From: an uncultured Albidovulum sp.
GTDB lineage: Bacteria; Pseudomonadota; Alphaproteobacteria; Rhodobacterales; Rhodobacteraceae
Reading direction: 5' to 3'
DNA: 64,000 nucleotides
Assembly: GCA_913064775.1 (NCBI GenBank)
Contig: CAJYAD010000001.1
Span: forward strand, 1-64,000
Shown: piece by piece, positions 55,301 to 64,000 of the stretch
Position numbering within the stretch: the first letter of the stretch is position 1
Layout of the letters: each line of letters starts with the position of its first letter
Made by a program: the position numbers and the translations under genes
The notes under the pieces: generated by a model
Databases searched by the model: none
Seen by the model: the letters and a program-made list of their open reading frames with translations, nothing else
Told to the model about the DNA's origin: nothing

Positions 55301-56565
55301 GCCTGGGCCTCCCGCATCCTGGCCGCGCGGCGGGTGAGGGCGCCGCCGGCCAGCGCCGACAGCAGCACCAGCAGCCAGCTGAGCGGGTTGGACTGCGCCA
55401 GCGGCAGGCCGAAGGGGGCGAAGGCCTCGCCATAGCCGTTCGACCAGCGCACCGCGATCTCGACCAGCACGATCAGCCCGATGAGCATCAGCGCGATCCC
55501 GGCCAGATGGGTGAGCCAGGTGATCAGGAAGGCCCGCGGGCGCGGCCCCCGCAGGCCGGCGCCAAAGCCGAAGACGATCCCCGCCAGACCACGCGGAGCG
55601 AACATCACGATCGAGATGAACAGCACCCCGAGGTAAAGCAGCCAGGCATCGGTGAAATCCGACATCATCGATTGCATGTAGGTCAGCAGGATGGCGCCGA
55701 AGATCGGGCCGACGAAATAGGTGATGCCGCCGACATAGGCCATGATCAGGATGAAGCCTGAGGGCCCCAGCGAGAAGGCGTCGGGGGTGAAGATCTCATA
55801 GTTCACCGCCGACATCGCGCCGGCAAGTCCGGCGAAGCCGCCCGCGAAGATGAACACCATGTAGCGCACGCGTTGGGGGTTGTAGCCGATGAACTGCACG
55901 CGCTGGGGGTTGTCGCGGGTGGCCTCGGACAGCTTGCCCAGCGGGGTGCGGGTGAAGGCATACATGCCGGCCACGCCGACGATCGTCCAGAAGGCGATGA
56001 ACCAGTAGACCTGCGAGATCGGGCCCAGGGTCAGGCCGAACATCTGAGGCCCGTTCATCCTATCGCCCGAGATCCCCTGTTCGCCGCCGAAGAAGCCGTC
56101 GAACATGAAGGCGCCGCTGGCCACCAGTTCGGCGACGCCGAGCGAGATCATCGCGAAGGTGGTGCCCGCCCGGCGACACGACGGCCAGCCGATCACCGCA
56201 CCGGCCAGCGCCCCCGCGCCAAAGCCCAGCACCGGCAGCAGGAAGACCGGAAAACCGCCCCAGATGCCGCTGCCGTCGGCGATCCAGTTCATCACATGCA
56301 TGGCGAAATAGCCGCCAAAGCCGAAATAGACTGCATGGCCAAAGGACAGAAGCCCCGCGCGCCCCAGCAGCATGTTGTAGGACATCGCCAGCACGATGTT
56401 GATGCCCATCTGATGCATCAGCGTGTACATGGTGCGCGACGGGCCGGTCAGCGGGATCGCCACCAGGATCGCGGCGAAGATCAACAGCGGCAGGGTGCGC
56501 TGGCGGAATTTCTCGGCGTTTGAGGGGACATGCGCGGAGTAGTCGAAAGTGTCTTGGGTGCTCAC
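55297..56565 (-). CDS. Branched-chain-type ABC transporter permease LivM-like
   Basis: Inner-membrane permease of 422 residues with about ten helices. MGINIVLAMSYNMLLGRAGL, LSFGHAVYFGFGGYFAMHVM and FAGGFAGLAGAMSAVNYEIF are characteristic of LivM; IMAYVGGITYFVGPIFGAIL is the coupling-helix end. An extra C-terminal part with two more helices (LIGLIVLVEIAVRW, LLVLLSALAGGALTRRAA) makes it longer than usual. The start is GTG at 56565, overlapping the LivH-like stop (GTGA), then STQDTFDYSAHV. Confidence 0.93.
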   Translation of the reverse strand: MSTQDTFDYSAHVPSNAEKFRQRTLPLLIFAAILVAIPLTGPSRTMYTLMHQMGINIVLAMSYNMLLGRAGLLSFGHAVYFGFGGYFAMHVMNWIADGSGIWGGFPVFLLPVLGFGAGALAGAVIGWPSCRRAGTTFAMISLGVAELVASGAFMFDGFFGGEQGISGDRMNGPQMFGLTLGPISQVYWFIAFWTIVGVAGMYAFTRTPLGKLSEATRDNPQRVQFIGYNPQRVRYMVFIFAGGFAGLAGAMSAVNYEIFTPDAFSLGPSGFILIMAYVGGITYFVGPIFGAILLTYMQSMMSDFTDAWLLYLGVLFISIVMFAPRGLAGIVFGFGAGLRGPRPRAFLITWLTHLAGIALMLIGLIVLVEIAVRWSNGYGEAFAPFGLPLAQSNPLSWLLVLLSALAGGALTRRAARMREAQA

Positions 56566-57494
56566 AGCTCGCGCTCTCCCATCAGGCCCTGCGGGCGGAA
56601 AATCAGGATCAGCACCAGCAGCAGGAAGGGCAGCACCGGGCCCAGCGACGACACGGTGATAGAGCCGACCTCGCTGGCCGAGGTGAGGCCGAGGAAGCCG
56701 AAGATGTCGGCGAAGGAGGCGTTGATCCCCACGGCGAGGTTCTGCAACAGGCCGATCAGCAGCGAGGCGACGAAGGCGCCCTCAAGGCTGCCGATGCCGC
56801 CGACCACGACGACGACGAAGACGATCGGCCCCATCTGCACCGCCATCGAGGGATCGGTGACGAAGATGTTGCCGGCGATCACACCCGCCAGCCCGGCCAG
56901 CGCGCAGCCGATGCCGAAGACGGTCATGAAGATCAGCGGCACGTTATGGCCCAGATGGCCGACCATATGCGGATGGCTCAGCGCGGCCTGGATGATCAGC
57001 CCGGCGCGGGTGCGTCGCAGCAGCAGCCACAGCCCGATCAGCATGGCCATCGCCACGAACAGCATGAAGATCCGGTAGGCTGGCAGATCGGCGCCGTAGA
57101 TCTGCACCGCGGGAAAATCGAGGATCGACGGCACGCGGTAATTCACTGCCGTCTTGCCGTAGACGATCTTGACGATTTCCTCGATCAGATAGGCCAGCCC
57201 GAAGGTGAACAGAAGTTCCGCGACATGGCCGTTCACATGCACCCGTCGCAGCCCGTAGCGTTCCACCGCCGCGCCGATCAGCCCGACCAGGATCGGCGCG
57301 AAGATCAGCGCCAGCCAGAAGCTTGTCGCGCCCATGATCGTATAGGCGAAGAAGGCGCCCAGCATGTAAAAGCTGGCATGCGCGAAGTTCAGCACACCCA
57401 TCATAGAGAAGATGAGCGTCAGGCCCGATGACAACATGAAAAGCAAGAGGCCGTAGATCACGCCGTTCACAAGCGCGAAGACGATGGTTTCCAT
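56562..57494 (-). CDS. Branched-chain-type ABC transporter permease LivH-like
   Basis: Partner permease, 310 residues, about eight helices. The opening VFALVNGVIYGLLLFMLSSG and FSMMGVLNFAHASFYMLGAF are the LivH hallmark (family: MGV-NFAHG). FIVTD-type loop NIFVTDPSMAVQMGPIVFVV and VVGGIGSLEGAFVASLLIGL end the conserved part, and LIFRPQGLMGEREL is the standard tail. It lies 73 bases downstream of the binding-protein gene in the same operon. Confidence 0.94.
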   Translation of the reverse strand: METIVFALVNGVIYGLLLFMLSSGLTLIFSMMGVLNFAHASFYMLGAFFAYTIMGATSFWLALIFAPILVGLIGAAVERYGLRRVHVNGHVAELLFTFGLAYLIEEIVKIVYGKTAVNYRVPSILDFPAVQIYGADLPAYRIFMLFVAMAMLIGLWLLLRRTRAGLIIQAALSHPHMVGHLGHNVPLIFMTVFGIGCALAGLAGVIAGNIFVTDPSMAVQMGPIVFVVVVVGGIGSLEGAFVASLLIGLLQNLAVGINASFADIFGFLGLTSASEVGSITVSSLGPVLPFLLLVLILIFRPQGLMGEREL

Positions 57495-57567
57495 TCCGCC
57501 CCCGTTCGGCTGAAAGAAGGGGCGCCGCGCGATCCGCCCGGCGCCCAGGTTCCGCTGAGGGAACGGG

Positions 57568-58803
57568 TTAGGTTGGCCGCTTCATCTTGCAGGTCGTCGG
57601 CTGTTCGGCCGCTTCCAGCGAGATCGTGCCGCCCGGCACCAGTTTCCAGCCGTATTTGGTATCGTCGACGCCGTATTTCACGTCATCCGACACGACCGAG
57701 ATATACAGCGGCTGCTGCACCTGATGGTCCGAGGCCCGCATGATCGCCTTGCCATAGGCCTGATCGATCGACAGCCCTTCCAGCGCATGGGCAACCGGGA
57801 TCGGCTCAACCGAGCCGGCCTTTTCGGCCGCCGCCTTGAACATCGCCATCGTGTTGAAGGCGCGGTGGTAATAGTAGTCGTACTGCGGGAAGCGCTTCTT
57901 GTATTCCTCTATCAGGGCGTATTGCTCGGGCGAGGCCGGCAGGTTGGTGATCCCCTCGCTGACCTGATAGAGGCGGCCGACACCGGCCGCGCCCAGCGCC
58001 GCCACGGTGCCCTTGGAGCCGCCGTAGAACGTCAGGTACGGCACGCTCGATCCGCTTTCGGCCGCAGCTTTCATCAAAAGCTGCATGTCCGCGCCCCAGT
58101 TGCCGGTGATCACCGCATCGGCGCCCGAGCTGATGATCTTCTGGGTGTAGGGCGTGAAATCCTTGACCTTGCCCAGCGGATGCAGCTCGTTCCCGACGAT
58201 CTTGATGTCGGGGCGCTTCTTGGCCAGTTGCTCGACCGCCGCCTTGGCCACGGCCTGGCCAAAGACGTAATCCTGGCCGATGATATAGACCTTGTGGATA
58301 TCGGGGTTCTGCTTGATCCAGTCGGTGATGGCGGCCATCTTCATGTCGGCATGCGCGTCAAAGCGGAAATGCCAGAATGAGCACATCTCATTGGTGAAGG
58401 CCGGGGTCACGGCGGCGTAGTTGAAGAACAGCACCTCATGCCCGGGGTTGCGGGCGTTGTATTTGTTCACCGCCTTGATCAGCGCCGAGGCCACGGAAGA
58501 GCCGTTGCCCTGCACGATGTAGCGCGCCCCGTCGTCCAGCGCCTTTTGCAGCTGAACAAGGGATTCCTTGGGGTTCACCTTGTTGTCGTAGCCGGTGATT
58601 TCGACCTTGTCGCCGTTGACGCCGCCGGCTGCGTTGATGTGTTCGGCGGCAAGCTGGAAGCTGGTGTAGGCAGATTCGCCAGACGGGCCAAAGGGGCCGG
58701 AAAGCGGGTCGATGAATGCCATCTTGATGGTGTCGGCGGTGGCCGCGGTCAACGTGAACACGGACAAGGCGGCCGCCAGAATGGCCGTCTTCTTGATATT
58801 CAT
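57568..58803 (-). CDS. ABC transporter substrate-binding protein, LivJ-like
   Basis: Periplasmic type I binding protein, 411 residues, the first gene of the importer. The signal peptide is MNIKKTAILAAALSVFTLTA, cut before DTIKMAFIDPLSGPFGPSGE. The ligand-binding lobes show AAEHINAAGGVNGDKVEI, VIGQDYVFG-type YIIGQDYVFGQAVAKA, and SSGADAVITGNWGADMQLLM. The fold does not tell the ligand. With thiolase, FadJ-like and acyl-CoA synthetase genes around it, an aromatic or aliphatic carboxylate is more likely than an amino acid; this is inference. GGAGGAG lies upstream of the ATG at 58803. Confidence 0.92.
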   Translation of the reverse strand: MNIKKTAILAAALSVFTLTAATADTIKMAFIDPLSGPFGPSGESAYTSFQLAAEHINAAGGVNGDKVEITGYDNKVNPKESLVQLQKALDDGARYIVQGNGSSVASALIKAVNKYNARNPGHEVLFFNYAAVTPAFTNEMCSFWHFRFDAHADMKMAAITDWIKQNPDIHKVYIIGQDYVFGQAVAKAAVEQLAKKRPDIKIVGNELHPLGKVKDFTPYTQKIISSGADAVITGNWGADMQLLMKAAAESGSSVPYLTFYGGSKGTVAALGAAGVGRLYQVSEGITNLPASPEQYALIEEYKKRFPQYDYYYHRAFNTMAMFKAAAEKAGSVEPIPVAHALEGLSIDQAYGKAIMRASDHQVQQPLYISVVSDDVKYGVDDTKYGWKLVPGGTISLEAAEQPTTCKMKRPT

Positions 58804-58903
58804 TGTCTCCTCCCAGTCGCTGGGCTTTGCAATATACGGGTGCCCGGCTGGTCAAATTGTTGTTATCAGGCCGTGAGCTTGTCAAGGATTTTGTGAAACT
58901 GAA

Positions 58904-58921
58904 TTTTGCGTTGCAAAACGC
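58904..58921. promoter_or_regulatory. Candidate operator in the divergent transporter/thiolase region
   Basis: TTTTGC-GTT-GCAAAA (58904-58918) is a perfect inverted repeat, and it overlaps a second one, GCGTT-GCAA-AACGC (58908-58921). It lies between the divergent binding-protein and thiolase genes, about 100 bases from the former's start. The IclR-type regulator encoded after the thiolase is the obvious candidate to bind it. The rest of the 58804-59100 gap shows no gene. Confidence 0.4.
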
Positions 58922-59100
58922 GGTCACTTGCGGCTGGTATCGGAAAGGAAAGGGAGATTCGCCAACTCCCGATGGTTTTGGGCCGCGACAGGGCGTCTTC
59001 TTGTCGCGGTGCCGGGGCAAAACGGGCCCCGATCAAGGGCTGGCCGGGTCCGGTGCGTGGCCTGTGGCATGGGAAAAAGGTTCGAAGAGGGACAGAATTG

Positions 59101-60303
59101 ATGCGGGATGCAGTCATCGTTTCCACTGCGCGCACGCCGATCGGCAAGGCCTTTCGCGGCGCGTTCAACGACACCCAGGCCCAGGCGTTGATCGGCCATG
59201 CGGTAAAGCACGCCGTCGCCCGCGCCGGGTTGGAGGGGCATGAGATCGAGGACGTGATTGTCGGTGCCGCGCTGCAGCAGGGCTCGACCCAGGGCAATAT
59301 CGGGCGTCAGGCGGCGCTCAGGGCGGGCCTGCCGGTGAGTGTCTCGGGCATGTCGATGGACCGGCAATGCGCCAGCGGCATGATGGCGATCGCCACTGCG
59401 GCGAAGCAGGTGATCCTTGACGGGATGGACATCGCCGTGGGCGGCGGGGTCGAGTCGATCAGCCTGGTGCAGAACCAGAACATGCGCACCGACCGCGCCC
59501 GCGACCCCTGGCTGCGCGAACACCGCCCGGCGCTTTACATGTCGATGCTGGAAACCGCTGAAACCGTCGCCGCCCGCTACGGCATCAGCCGCGCGGCCCA
59601 GGACGATTATGCGCTGCAATCCCAGCAGCGCACCGCCGCGGCCCAGGCCGCCGGCAGGTTCGACGACGAGATCGTGCCGCTTCCGACCGTCATGAAGGTG
59701 ATGGACAAGGCGACGAAGGCGGTCTCGGACGTCGAAGTGACGCTGGAAAAGGATGAGGGCAACCGCCCCTCGACCACGCTGGAAGGGCTGGCCTCGCTGC
59801 AGCCGGTGCACAAGGACGGGCTGCGGATCGCCGAGGGACGCTTCATCACCGCGGGCAACGCCAGCCAGCTGTCCGACGGCGCCTCGGCCGCGGTGGTGAT
59901 GGAGGCGCGCGAAGCCGAGAAGCGCGGTCTGGCGCCGCTGGGCCGCTATGTCGGCATGGCCGTCGCGGGGGTGGAGCCCGAAGAGATGGGCATCGGCCCG
60001 GTCTTTGCGGTGCCGAAGCTTTTGGCGGCCAACGGCCTGACCATGGACGATATCGGGCTGTGGGAGCTGAACGAAGCTTTCGCGGTGCAGGTGCTTTACT
60101 GCCGCGACACGCTGGGCATTCCCGATGAGATCCTGAACGTCGACGGCGGGGCGATTTCGGTCGGGCATCCCTATGGCATGTCGGGGGCTCGGATGGTCGG
60201 CCACGCGTTGATCGAGGGCAAGCGCCGGGGCGCGAAATACGTCGTCTGCACCATGTGCGTCGGCGGCGGCATGGGCGCGGCCGGCCTGTTCGAGGTGCTC
60301 TGA
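59101..60303 (+). CDS. Thiolase family protein (acetyl-CoA acyl/acetyltransferase)
   Basis: Cytoplasmic thiolase of 400 residues that splits 3-ketoacyl-CoA to acetyl-CoA, or runs in reverse. All catalytic parts are present: nucleophile Cys90 in [47 protein letters not shown] (His) and the C-terminal [16 protein letters not shown]. The GHPYGMSG variant of the usual GHPLGASG is a small departure that may reflect substrate choice. The ATG at 59101 is divergent from the ABC operon. The IclR gene follows after 41 bases. Confidence 0.93.
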   Translation: MRDAVIVSTARTPIGKAFRGAFNDTQAQALIGHAVKHAVARAGLEGHEIEDVIVGAALQQGSTQGNIGRQAALRAGLPVSVSGMSMDRQCASGMMAIATAAKQVILDGMDIAVGGGVESISLVQNQNMRTDRARDPWLREHRPALYMSMLETAETVAARYGISRAAQDDYALQSQQRTAAAQAAGRFDDEIVPLPTVMKVMDKATKAVSDVEVTLEKDEGNRPSTTLEGLASLQPVHKDGLRIAEGRFITAGNASQLSDGASAAVVMEAREAEKRGLAPLGRYVGMAVAGVEPEEMGIGPVFAVPKLLAANGLTMDDIGLWELNEAFAVQVLYCRDTLGIPDEILNVDGGAISVGHPYGMSGARMVGHALIEGKRRGAKYVVCTMCVGGGMGAAGLFEVL

Positions 60304-60344
60304 CGCGCCGCTTCCCGTATGACGGGCCTTTGAGGGGGATCGCC

Positions 60345-61166
60345 ATGCTAGGTGACGACCAGTTCGACGACGATATCGAGGGTGAGGATGGCGACCGCAA
60401 GTTCGTCACCGCGCTGGCGCGTGGCCTTGACGTGCTGCGCTGTTTCCGCCCGCGCGAGACCACGCTGACCAATCAGGAGATCGCCGCGCGCACCGGCCTG
60501 CCGAAACCCACGATCTCGCGGCTGACCCATACGCTGCGCAAACTTGACTATCTGGTCTATTCCGAACGCACCGGCACCTACCGGCTGGGGGCGGGGGTGC
60601 TGTCGCTGGGCTATGGCGTGCTGTCGGGGATGGAGATCGCCGAACGCGCGCAGGAAGAACTGCGGCGCCTGTGCACCGGCCCGAACCCCAATGTCACCGC
60701 TGCCTTGGCCGAGATGCACCGGCTGTCAGCAGTCTACATGGCGGTGCACCGGTCGCAGCAGGCGGTGGCGCTGACGATCAATGTCGGCGCACGGCTGCCG
60801 ATCCTGCGCTCGGCCATCGGGCGGGCGATCGTGGTGGGCATGAACGCGCGCGAGCGTGACCATGTGGTGCGGATGGCCAAGGAGGCCCGCCCCGAAGAGG
60901 CCGGTGAGATCGACCAGAGCGTCGCCGACGCGCTGGCCGATTTTGAGCGATTCGGGCTGTGCACCGGCTTCGGCAACTGGCGCAAGGAGGTGAACGGCAT
61001 CGCGGTGCCGGTGTTCTCGCTGAACGGCGACCGCATCTATGGCCTCAACGTCGGCGGACCGGCCTTTCTGGTCAGCCCCGAAGACCTGATGACGCATTAT
61101 GCGGAGCCGCTGAAACAGGCCGCACGCAACCTTTCGGCGCAGGCGCCGGACGGCTCCACTGCCTAG
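60345..61166 (+). CDS. IclR family transcriptional regulator
   Basis: A 273-residue regulator. The N-terminal winged helix reads FVTALARGLDVLRCFRPRET and NQEIAARTGLPKPTISRLTH, very like PcaR/PobR-type IclR proteins; the C-terminal effector domain has GVLSLGYGVLSGMEIAERAQ, ALTINVGARLPILRSAIGRA and NGIAVPVFSLNGDRIYGLNV. Such regulators often control breakdown of aromatic or organic acids. Start at the ATG at 60345 with GAGGGGGA upstream. It is probably the local regulator of the transporter and beta-oxidation genes. A 122-bp repeat follows. Confidence 0.93.
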   Translation: MLGDDQFDDDIEGEDGDRKFVTALARGLDVLRCFRPRETTLTNQEIAARTGLPKPTISRLTHTLRKLDYLVYSERTGTYRLGAGVLSLGYGVLSGMEIAERAQEELRRLCTGPNPNVTAALAEMHRLSAVYMAVHRSQQAVALTINVGARLPILRSAIGRAIVVGMNARERDHVVRMAKEARPEEAGEIDQSVADALADFERFGLCTGFGNWRKEVNGIAVPVFSLNGDRIYGLNVGGPAFLVSPEDLMTHYAEPLKQAARNLSAQAPDGSTA

Positions 61167-61190
61167 GACGACGCTGACGAAGCCGGGTGG

Positions 61191-61312
61191 GCGCCTGCCC
61201 GTGGGATGGCGCATCCCGATGGGGAAGCGTCGCCATTCATGGTTCAGCATCCCCCGCGCCGCCCGCGTGATCGCGCGCGCCAAAGCGCCAGCCCGCCCGG
61301 ACGGGCAGGCGC
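61191..61312 (+). repeat. 122-bp repeat with 12-bp terminal inverted repeats, copy B
   Basis: The ends are GCGCCTGCCCGT (61191-61202) and ACGGGCAGGCGC (61301-61312), identical to those of copy A at 6198-6319 and the same length. The interior shares GAAGCGTCGCCATT, GTGATCG, AAAGCGCCAGCCCG and other blocks. Like copy A it lies between convergent genes, here iclR and the fadJ-like gene. No target-site duplication is obvious. Confidence 0.7.
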
Positions 61313-61370
61313 TCGCGCTGCGCCTGCGGCGCGCTCCGGGCGAAAGTGAGGCTTGGCCCGAGCGGCGGCC

Positions 61371-63467
61371 TCAGTCCCCGGTGTTCAGCGCGGCGAAGCT
61401 GCCGCCGGTCTTGGCGAGCGTCGTCAGCAGCGGCGGCACCTGCCAGAAATGCGCGTCTTCCTTCGCATAGGCCTCGATCCGCGCGATCAGTTTGGCAGCA
61501 CCGATCTGGTCGGCATGGTGCAGCGGCCCGCCCCTGAAGCGCGGGAAGCCGTAGCCGAACAGGAACACCGCATCCACGTCGATCGGGCGCTGGGCGATGC
61601 CGTCCGCGACCACCCGGGCGCTTTCCGAAATCATCGCGGTCAGGAAGCGGTCGACGATTTCCTCGGGGGTGAACCTTCGCGGCGTGATCCCCGCCTTGGC
61701 GCGTTCTTCGTCGATGATCGCCTGGGCCTCCGGGTTGGGGCGGATCTCACCGCCGTCGTAAAGATACCAGCCCTGGCCGGTCTTGCGCCCGAACCAGCCC
61801 TGTTCGCAGATCCGGTCGGCGATCGGGATATAGCGTTCCTCGGCCGGGCGCAGCGGCGCACGGCGCTTGCGCTCGGCCCAGCCGATATCCAGCCCCGCCA
61901 GATCGCCCACCTTGAACGGACCCATCGCCAGCCCGAAGCCTTCCAGCGCCGCGTCAATCTCATCGGGGTTGGCGCCGTCCATCAGCATGTACATGATGAC
62001 CTTGCCGTAATGCGCAAGGATCCGGTTGCCAATGAATCCGTCGCAGACCCCGGCGCGCACCGCGATCTTGCGCAGCGCCTTGCCCAGCGCAAAGCCCGTC
62101 GCCACCACTTCGGGCGCGGTCTTGTCGGCCACCACGACCTCCAAGAGCCGCATGATATGGGCGGGCGAGAAGAAATGCAGGCCCAGCACGTCCTGCGGCC
62201 GCGAGGTGGCCGAGGCAATCTCGTTGATGTTCAGATAGGAGGTGTTCGAGGCCATCACCGCGCCCGGTTTGCAGATCGCGTCGAGCTTGGCGAAGATCTG
62301 CTTCTTCACCTCCATGTTCTCGAACACCGCCTCGATCACCAGATCGACATCCCGGAGCGTCTGCATATCGGTCGAGGGGGCAAGGCGGGCCAGCGCCGCG
62401 TCGCGCTTCGGCTCGCTGATCTTGCCGCGCTTCACCGCACCGTCGAGGTTCTTTTCGATCGTCGCGCGGCCGCGCTCCAAAACGTCTTCCGCGACTTCGA
62501 TCAGCCGCACCTCAAGGCCGCCCAGCAGCGCCGCGGTGGCGATGCCCGATCCCATCGTGCCGCCGCCGATCACGCCGATCTTGGCCACCGGGCGGGGCGT
62601 CGCGCCGGCCTCGGGGATCTTCGCCACCGCGCGTTCGGCGAAGAAGGCATGGATCATGCCCTTGCCCGAAGGCGTCTTGAGGGCCTCCATGAAGCTTTGG
62701 CGCTCAAACGTCATGCCGTCGGCCACCGGGCCGGTCGCGCGCGCCACCGCGTCGATGCAGAGCGGCGCCGAGGCGACGTTGGCCATCTTCTTCGCCACCA
62801 TCGCCCGGGCGGCCTTCAACGCCGCCTCATCGCGCGTCGCGGTCAGGTCGCCGGTGTGGCGGGTGGCCAGGGTGCCGGCCAGAACCTCGGCCGCTGCCGC
62901 CAGCGCCACGGCGCGCGGATCGCCGGTCTCGACGCGGTCGATCAGGCCCCAGGCCAGGGCCTCCTCGGCCTTCACCTGACGGCCCGACAGCGCCATGTCC
63001 AGCGTGTTCGCCATGCCGATCAGCCGCGGCGCGCGCTGGGTGCCGCCAGCCCCGGGCAAGAGGCCCAGAAGGATCTCGGGCAGGCCGACGCGCAGGCCGG
63101 TGATGCCGATCCGCGCATGGGTCGCAAGGCCCAGCTCCAGCCCGCCGCCCAGCGCGGTGCCGTGCAGGACCGAGATCACCGGCTTCGCCGAGGCCTCGAT
63201 CTGGTTGCAGACATCGGGCAGCGCGGGCGCTTTCGGCGGCTTGCCGAATTCGCGAATATCGGCGCCGGCGACAAAGGTGCGACCCGCGGCATAGATCGCG
63301 ATCACCTTCACGTCCGGGTCGGCATTGGCGGCCTCGACCGCCTCGACCAGCCCCTGACGCACTGCCTGACCCGAGGCGTTAACCGGCGGGTTGTCGATCC
63401 GGACAAGGGCGATCTGGCCCTGACGCTCAAGACTGATCTTGTCGTTGATCGGGGTGGTATCGGTCAT
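61371..63467 (-). CDS. fadJ: Enoyl-CoA hydratase / 3-hydroxyacyl-CoA dehydrogenase, FadB/FadJ-like
   Basis: Two-domain beta-oxidation enzyme of 698 residues. The N-terminal crotonase domain has VNASGQAVRQGLVEAVEA, RTFVAGADIREFG, GTALGGGLELGLATHARIG and GLLPGAGGTQRAPRLIG with both acid residues. The C-terminal dehydrogenase domain opens IGVIGGGTMGSGIATAALLG, then NTSYLNINEIASATSRPQDV, GLHFFSPAHIMRLLEVVV and GFIGNRILAHYG. The order and length also fit PimF/FadN-type enzymes, so the symbol is provisional. It overlaps the acyl-CoA synthetase gene (ATGA) and is convergent with iclR. Confidence 0.9.
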   Translation of the reverse strand: MTDTTPINDKISLERQGQIALVRIDNPPVNASGQAVRQGLVEAVEAANADPDVKVIAIYAAGRTFVAGADIREFGKPPKAPALPDVCNQIEASAKPVISVLHGTALGGGLELGLATHARIGITGLRVGLPEILLGLLPGAGGTQRAPRLIGMANTLDMALSGRQVKAEEALAWGLIDRVETGDPRAVALAAAAEVLAGTLATRHTGDLTATRDEAALKAARAMVAKKMANVASAPLCIDAVARATGPVADGMTFERQSFMEALKTPSGKGMIHAFFAERAVAKIPEAGATPRPVAKIGVIGGGTMGSGIATAALLGGLEVRLIEVAEDVLERGRATIEKNLDGAVKRGKISEPKRDAALARLAPSTDMQTLRDVDLVIEAVFENMEVKKQIFAKLDAICKPGAVMASNTSYLNINEIASATSRPQDVLGLHFFSPAHIMRLLEVVVADKTAPEVVATGFALGKALRKIAVRAGVCDGFIGNRILAHYGKVIMYMLMDGANPDEIDAALEGFGLAMGPFKVGDLAGLDIGWAERKRRAPLRPAEERYIPIADRICEQGWFGRKTGQGWYLYDGGEIRPNPEAQAIIDEERAKAGITPRRFTPEEIVDRFLTAMISESARVVADGIAQRPIDVDAVFLFGYGFPRFRGGPLHHADQIGAAKLIARIEAYAKEDAHFWQVPPLLTTLAKTGGSFAALNTGD

Positions 63468-64000
63468 GCGCTTGGCTCCGTCTCAAGGCCCCGGTCGCGC
63501 GCGTCCAGAAGATGCGCATAGGTCGGAAGCAGTTTGTGTTTGAGGATCTTCCCCGTCGGCGCGGTGGGGAATTCACCCACGATGAAGATATGTTGCGGGA
63601 TTTTGTAGCCGGTCAGATGGCCGTGAAGCCAGCCCTTCAGCCCGGCCTCGTCGACGCCCGGCGCGGCCAGCACGAAGGCCACGATCTCCTCGTTGCCGGG
63701 CACGGTGCGGCCGACCACTGCGGCCTGGCGCACGGCCGGGTGGCGGGTCAGCATCGCCTCGACTTCGGGCGGGAAGACGTTGAAGCCCGAGCGGATGATC
63801 AGCTCTTTCTTGCGGCCCCTGATCCAGAGCGTGCCGTCGGGGTCAATCTTCGCCAGATCGCCCGTGCGGAAGAAGCCGTCCTCGCGGATTGCCTCGCGGG
63901 TTCTGTCCGGGTCGCGGTAATAGCCCTTCATGATGTTGGGGCCGCGGATCAGCAATTCGCCCACGCCCTCGGCGTCGGGTGCATCGATGATGCATTCCAG
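63464..64000 (-). CDS. AMP-dependent acyl-CoA synthetase/ligase, C-terminal part (runs off window)
   Basis: The last 178 residues of an ANL-superfamily acyl-CoA synthetase; the frame is open to base 64000, so the N-terminus lies outside. Visible are GELLIRGPNIMKGYYRDPDR, the hinge/ATP motif FFRTGDLAKIDPDGTLWIRG and RKKELIIRSGFNVFPPEVEA, HPAVRQAAVVGRTVPGNEEI, and the catalytic lysine end PTAPTGKILKHKL. It activates a carboxylic acid with ATP and CoA. It is followed by the fadJ-like gene in the same operon. Chain length or aromatic preference cannot be read from this part. Confidence 0.93.
   Translation of the reverse strand: MECIIDAPDAEGVGELLIRGPNIMKGYYRDPDRTREAIREDGFFRTGDLAKIDPDGTLWIRGRKKELIIRSGFNVFPPEVEAMLTRHPAVRQAAVVGRTVPGNEEIVAFVLAAPGVDEAGLKGWLHGHLTGYKIPQHIFIVGEFPTAPTGKILKHKLLPTYAHLLDARDRGLETEPSA

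Noticed and set aside
63900-64000. Independent start of the acyl-CoA synthetase at 63964
   Set aside because: The frame stays open to the window edge and already contains internal family sequence, so the gene simply runs off the window.

Overview
This window looks like chromosomal DNA of a high-GC alphaproteobacterium of the Rhodobacteraceae (Rhodobacter/Cereibacter/Paracoccus-like). The evidence is a DUF2484 gene directly after murC, a ribosomal protein L21 with an HhH tail, a DUF1127 gene followed by an array of CCUCCUCCC-loop small RNAs (the ccaF1-CcsR arrangement known from Rhodobacter sphaeroides), and a terminator-bearing leader before mraZ at the place of the UpsM sRNA. No rRNA, tRNA, CRISPR array or replication origin was recognised.

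Layout. 1-1364: wrecks of three insertion sequences. 1528-6126: a TetR repressor divergent from a three-subunit molybdenum hydroxylase (PaoABC/YagTSR type), with a palindrome lying exactly between the -35 and -10 of the operon promoter. 6198-6319: the first copy of a 122-bp repeat with perfect 12-bp inverted ends; the second copy is at 61191-61312, and both lie between convergent genes. 6349-12822 (minus): poxB with a glutamate-synthase-like flavoprotein, then aconitase acnA. 13080-15900: a DUF1223 thioredoxin-fold protein, rplU-rpmA and an acetyltransferase. 15970-19864 (minus): overlapping operon glmU-glmS-alkD. 19965-21833: HAD phosphatase plus a DegT-type aminotransferase. 21961-24745 (minus): surE-pcm-nlpD. 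25088-25803 (minus): heat-shock-type promoter, DUF1127 protein and four CcsR-like sRNAs, each with two hairpins. 25978-27096: Mrp ATPase.

27562-42702 is the division and cell wall (dcw) cluster: an UpsM-like leader, mraZ, rsmH, ftsL, ftsI, murE, murF, mraY, an inserted PAS histidine kinase, murD, ftsW, murG, murC and DUF2484. Most genes overlap by a few bases, so the cluster makes the cytoplasmic and lipid-linked peptidoglycan precursors and the septal synthase as one unit. The usual next genes (murB, ddl, ftsQ, ftsA, ftsZ) are absent; the order changes at a dispersed repeat near 42760.

42883-53702: a Gfo/Idh oxidoreductase, an M19 dipeptidase, purine salvage genes apt and mtnP, an MFS carrier, and an efflux operon (ChrB-like N-domain protein, periplasmic adaptor, RND permease) followed by a YtoQ protein. 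53826-64000: a branched-chain-type ABC transporter (minus), divergent from a thiolase and IclR regulator, facing a FadB/FadJ-like enzyme and an acyl-CoA synthetase that runs off the right edge. Together these look like uptake and beta-oxidation-type breakdown of an organic acid.

A family of short GC-rich hairpin repeats with a TATTT/AAATA core occurs in at least seven intergenic gaps. All calls were made by reading the sequence; no database search was run.
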